This document shows positions 63,112-64,000 of a DNA stretch of 64,000 bases, piece after piece. A model generated the notes under the pieces. It made no database searches. It was given only the letters and a program-made list of their open reading frames with translations, and was not told the DNA's origin. Origin of the DNA: Thermoplasmata archaeon (lineage in GTDB: Archaea > Thermoplasmatota > Thermoplasmata > Thermoplasmatales > Thermoplasmataceae). A program made the translations under genes and the position numbers. The stretch lies in contig JAJZZX010000008.1 of assembly GCA_021797355.1 (NCBI GenBank), positions 34,997-98,996 of the forward strand, in the 5' to 3' direction. Within the stretch, counting starts at the first letter, position 1. Each line of letters begins with the position of its first letter.

Positions 63112-63279
63112 TCAGAGCTCCTCAAGAAGATCTCTGGCATTTCTCACCCTTCTATCCTGTATTTCCAATCCGCTTTCCCCGATTTGGATCATGACATGTT
63201 TATTCAGAAGCGTTTCTAAGGTGACAATCAGACTCTGTATTAAAGAACCGGGATAGTAATTAACAAACTTAAGAATCAT
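63112..63279 (-). CDS. Possible 55-residue third gene of the toxin-antitoxin operon
   Basis: An open frame that starts with ATG inside the last codons of the RelE-type toxin gene (11-base overlap) and ends with TGA at 63112-63114. The product has a mixed hydrophobic start (MILKFVNYYPGSLIQSL), then IQIGESGLEIQDRRV and ends ARDLLEEL. Residue composition is protein-like but I know no family. It could instead be the remains of a longer gene. Confidence 0.4.
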   Translation of the reverse strand: MILKFVNYYPGSLIQSLIVTLETLLNKHVMIQIGESGLEIQDRRVRNARDLLEEL

Positions 63280-63523
63280 AAACGTTTCTTCTATGTCCTA
63301 TTCTTAATACCAGGATTATCAGTTTTTCCTTGTCCAGGTCCAAGATCACCCTGTAGTTTCCTACCCTAAGCCTATATCCATCATCTCCAACAAGTTTCCT
63401 GACATAATCCTCCGGCCTTATCCTGATCCTTTCGATGTTTGCAATTATTCTCTGTTTGTTTTCCTGGTCAAGTTTTCTAAGTTGCTTAAGAGCGAGATCT
63501 GAAAAAAGGACTTCATAAGTCAA
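63269..63523 (-). CDS. RelE/ParE-type toxin
   Basis: An 84-residue toxin of the RelE fold: VLFSDLALKQLRKLDQ at the N-terminus, a central RIRPEDYVRKLVG, then GYRLRVGNYRVILDLD and LRIGHRRNVYD, the usual arginine-rich C-terminus of mRNA-cleaving RelE proteins. It would cut mRNA on ribosomes when its partner is degraded. It overlaps the antitoxin gene by four bases. Confidence 0.9.
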   Translation of the reverse strand: MTYEVLFSDLALKQLRKLDQENKQRIIANIERIRIRPEDYVRKLVGDDGYRLRVGNYRVILDLDKEKLIILVLRIGHRRNVYDS

Positions 63524-63738
63524 AGTCCCAGATCCTTCTTGACTTCTTCCATGCTGTGATATTTGCCTTCCTTGATCTCCTGCCTGGCTTGAGCTATTTC
63601 TCTCTTGGTTTCTTCGTCAAGCTCCAGTGCGTCTTCCATGAGATCCCAGATTACTTCTTCGTAAGTTTCCTTGTCGTTCATTTTACGTTTTGCAAGTTCT
63701 TTCTGCAGCTTTTCGCTAACCTGTATCGTTGTAGGCAT
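63520..63738 (-). CDS. Antitoxin of the RelE-type system
   Basis: A 72-residue protein with a ribbon-helix-helix-like N-terminus (TTIQVSEKLQKELAKRK) and an acidic helical tail (EETKREIAQARQEIKEG, EEVKKDLGL) for toxin binding. It is encoded first and overlaps the toxin by ATGA. It probably represses its own promoter, where a palindrome is found. Confidence 0.87.
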   Translation of the reverse strand: MPTTIQVSEKLQKELAKRKMNDKETYEEVIWDLMEDALELDEETKREIAQARQEIKEGKYHSMEEVKKDLGL

Positions 63739-63756
63739 TTTAAATCACTATATTAC

Positions 63757-63778
63757 TTTATAATATACCATAGTATAT
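63757..63778 (-). promoter_or_regulatory. TATA box and palindrome before the toxin-antitoxin operon
   Basis: On the minus strand TATTATAAAG (63757-63766) is centred about 24 bases before the antitoxin ATG at 63738. Next to it lies ATATAC-CATA-GTATAT (63763-63778 on the plus strand), a perfect 6-base inverted repeat with a 4-base centre, as expected for an autorepressed antitoxin gene. Confidence 0.55.
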
Positions 63779-64000
63779 ATCATTTTTGCTGATGAACCAT
63801 TGGAATTCTAAGTTACCTGAACTCTTTCACATTAACCCATATTTTTCAATCAGCTAAACCCGTGATTTATGGGATCAGATAGCATGTTGTCATTTTTCAT
63901 TTCAATCCATCCTTATTATTCCAACCCTTTATTACAGCCATTTTCAGTGGAAACATGTAAATAGTATTAACACATGCACTAACACATATGTCCATGATCG

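Noticed and set aside
62587..64000. Second integrated element at tRNA-Ala, suggested by the downstream toxin-antitoxin genes
   Set aside because: No copy of the tRNA-Ala 3' end is found in the 1.3 kb available; the window ends too soon to exclude it.
1..64000. CRISPR array
   Set aside because: No series of regularly spaced direct repeats was seen on either strand.

Overview
The window looks like chromosomal DNA of a thermoacidophilic archaeon of the Thermoplasmata (Thermoplasmatales type). The evidence is a complete A-type ATP synthase operon, isopentenyl phosphate kinase next to type 2 isopentenyl diphosphate isomerase (the archaeal mevalonate route), an ADP-forming acyl-CoA synthetase, a thermophile-type protein disulfide oxidoreductase, a Tfx-type regulator, many AGG/ATA codons, and TATA boxes about 25 bases before many start codons (leaderless transcripts). 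The order-level placement is inference. Genes are tightly packed: tail-to-tail neighbours often overlap by a few bases and operon neighbours share ATGA or TAATG junctions.

Layout. 0.2-8 kb: electron transfer flavoprotein (ETF beta and alpha), two MFS carriers, a 7Fe-type ferredoxin and a membrane Fe-S ETF:quinone oxidoreductase-like protein. 8-9 kb: two unknown small genes. 9-15 kb: one operon with lipoyl synthase, the four genes of a 2-oxoacid dehydrogenase complex (E1 alpha, E1 beta, E2, E3) and octanoyltransferase lipB, followed tail-to-tail by a corrinoid adenosyltransferase. 15.8-21.4 kb: MFS carrier, Gfo/Idh/MocA dehydrogenase, AlaX editing protein, disulfide oxidoreductase, amino-acid permease. 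21.4-26.7 kb: SCP2 protein, a 3-hydroxyacyl-CoA dehydrogenase/enoyl-CoA hydratase fusion, and a winged-helix gene with a GlcD/GlcF-type 2-hydroxyacid dehydrogenase. These fit with the ETF and its quinone reductase as a fatty-acid or hydroxyacid oxidation system.

26.8-29.6 kb is an AT-rich relic of an integrated element. It starts at the 3' end of tRNA-Thr, ends at a 17-base imperfect copy of that 3' end, and holds a broken IS256-type transposase and an unusual membrane protein that joins a SpoIIM-like region to a signal-peptidase domain. 29.9-36.5 kb: phosphodiesterase, three MFS carriers and DAHP synthase. 36.5-39.5 kb: Tfx-type regulator divergent from a tungstate/molybdate ABC transporter, with an inverted repeat between them. 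39.4-49.4 kb: Nudix hydrolase, chorismate mutase, prephenate dehydrogenase and a double-HTH regulator, sulfide:quinone oxidoreductase with a DUF1641 partner, sugar epimerase, aminotransferase, S9 peptidase and unknown small genes.

49.4-57.9 kb: A-type ATPase operon transcribed leftward in the order K-E-C-F-A-B-D-(57-residue ORF)-H-I. 58-60.3 kb: ZPR1 zinc protein, isopentenyl isomerase and isopentenyl phosphate kinase in one operon. 60.4-62.5 kb: the two subunits of ADP-forming acyl-CoA synthetase, then tRNA-Ala, an NTF2-like protein and a RelE-type toxin-antitoxin operon with a possible third small gene.
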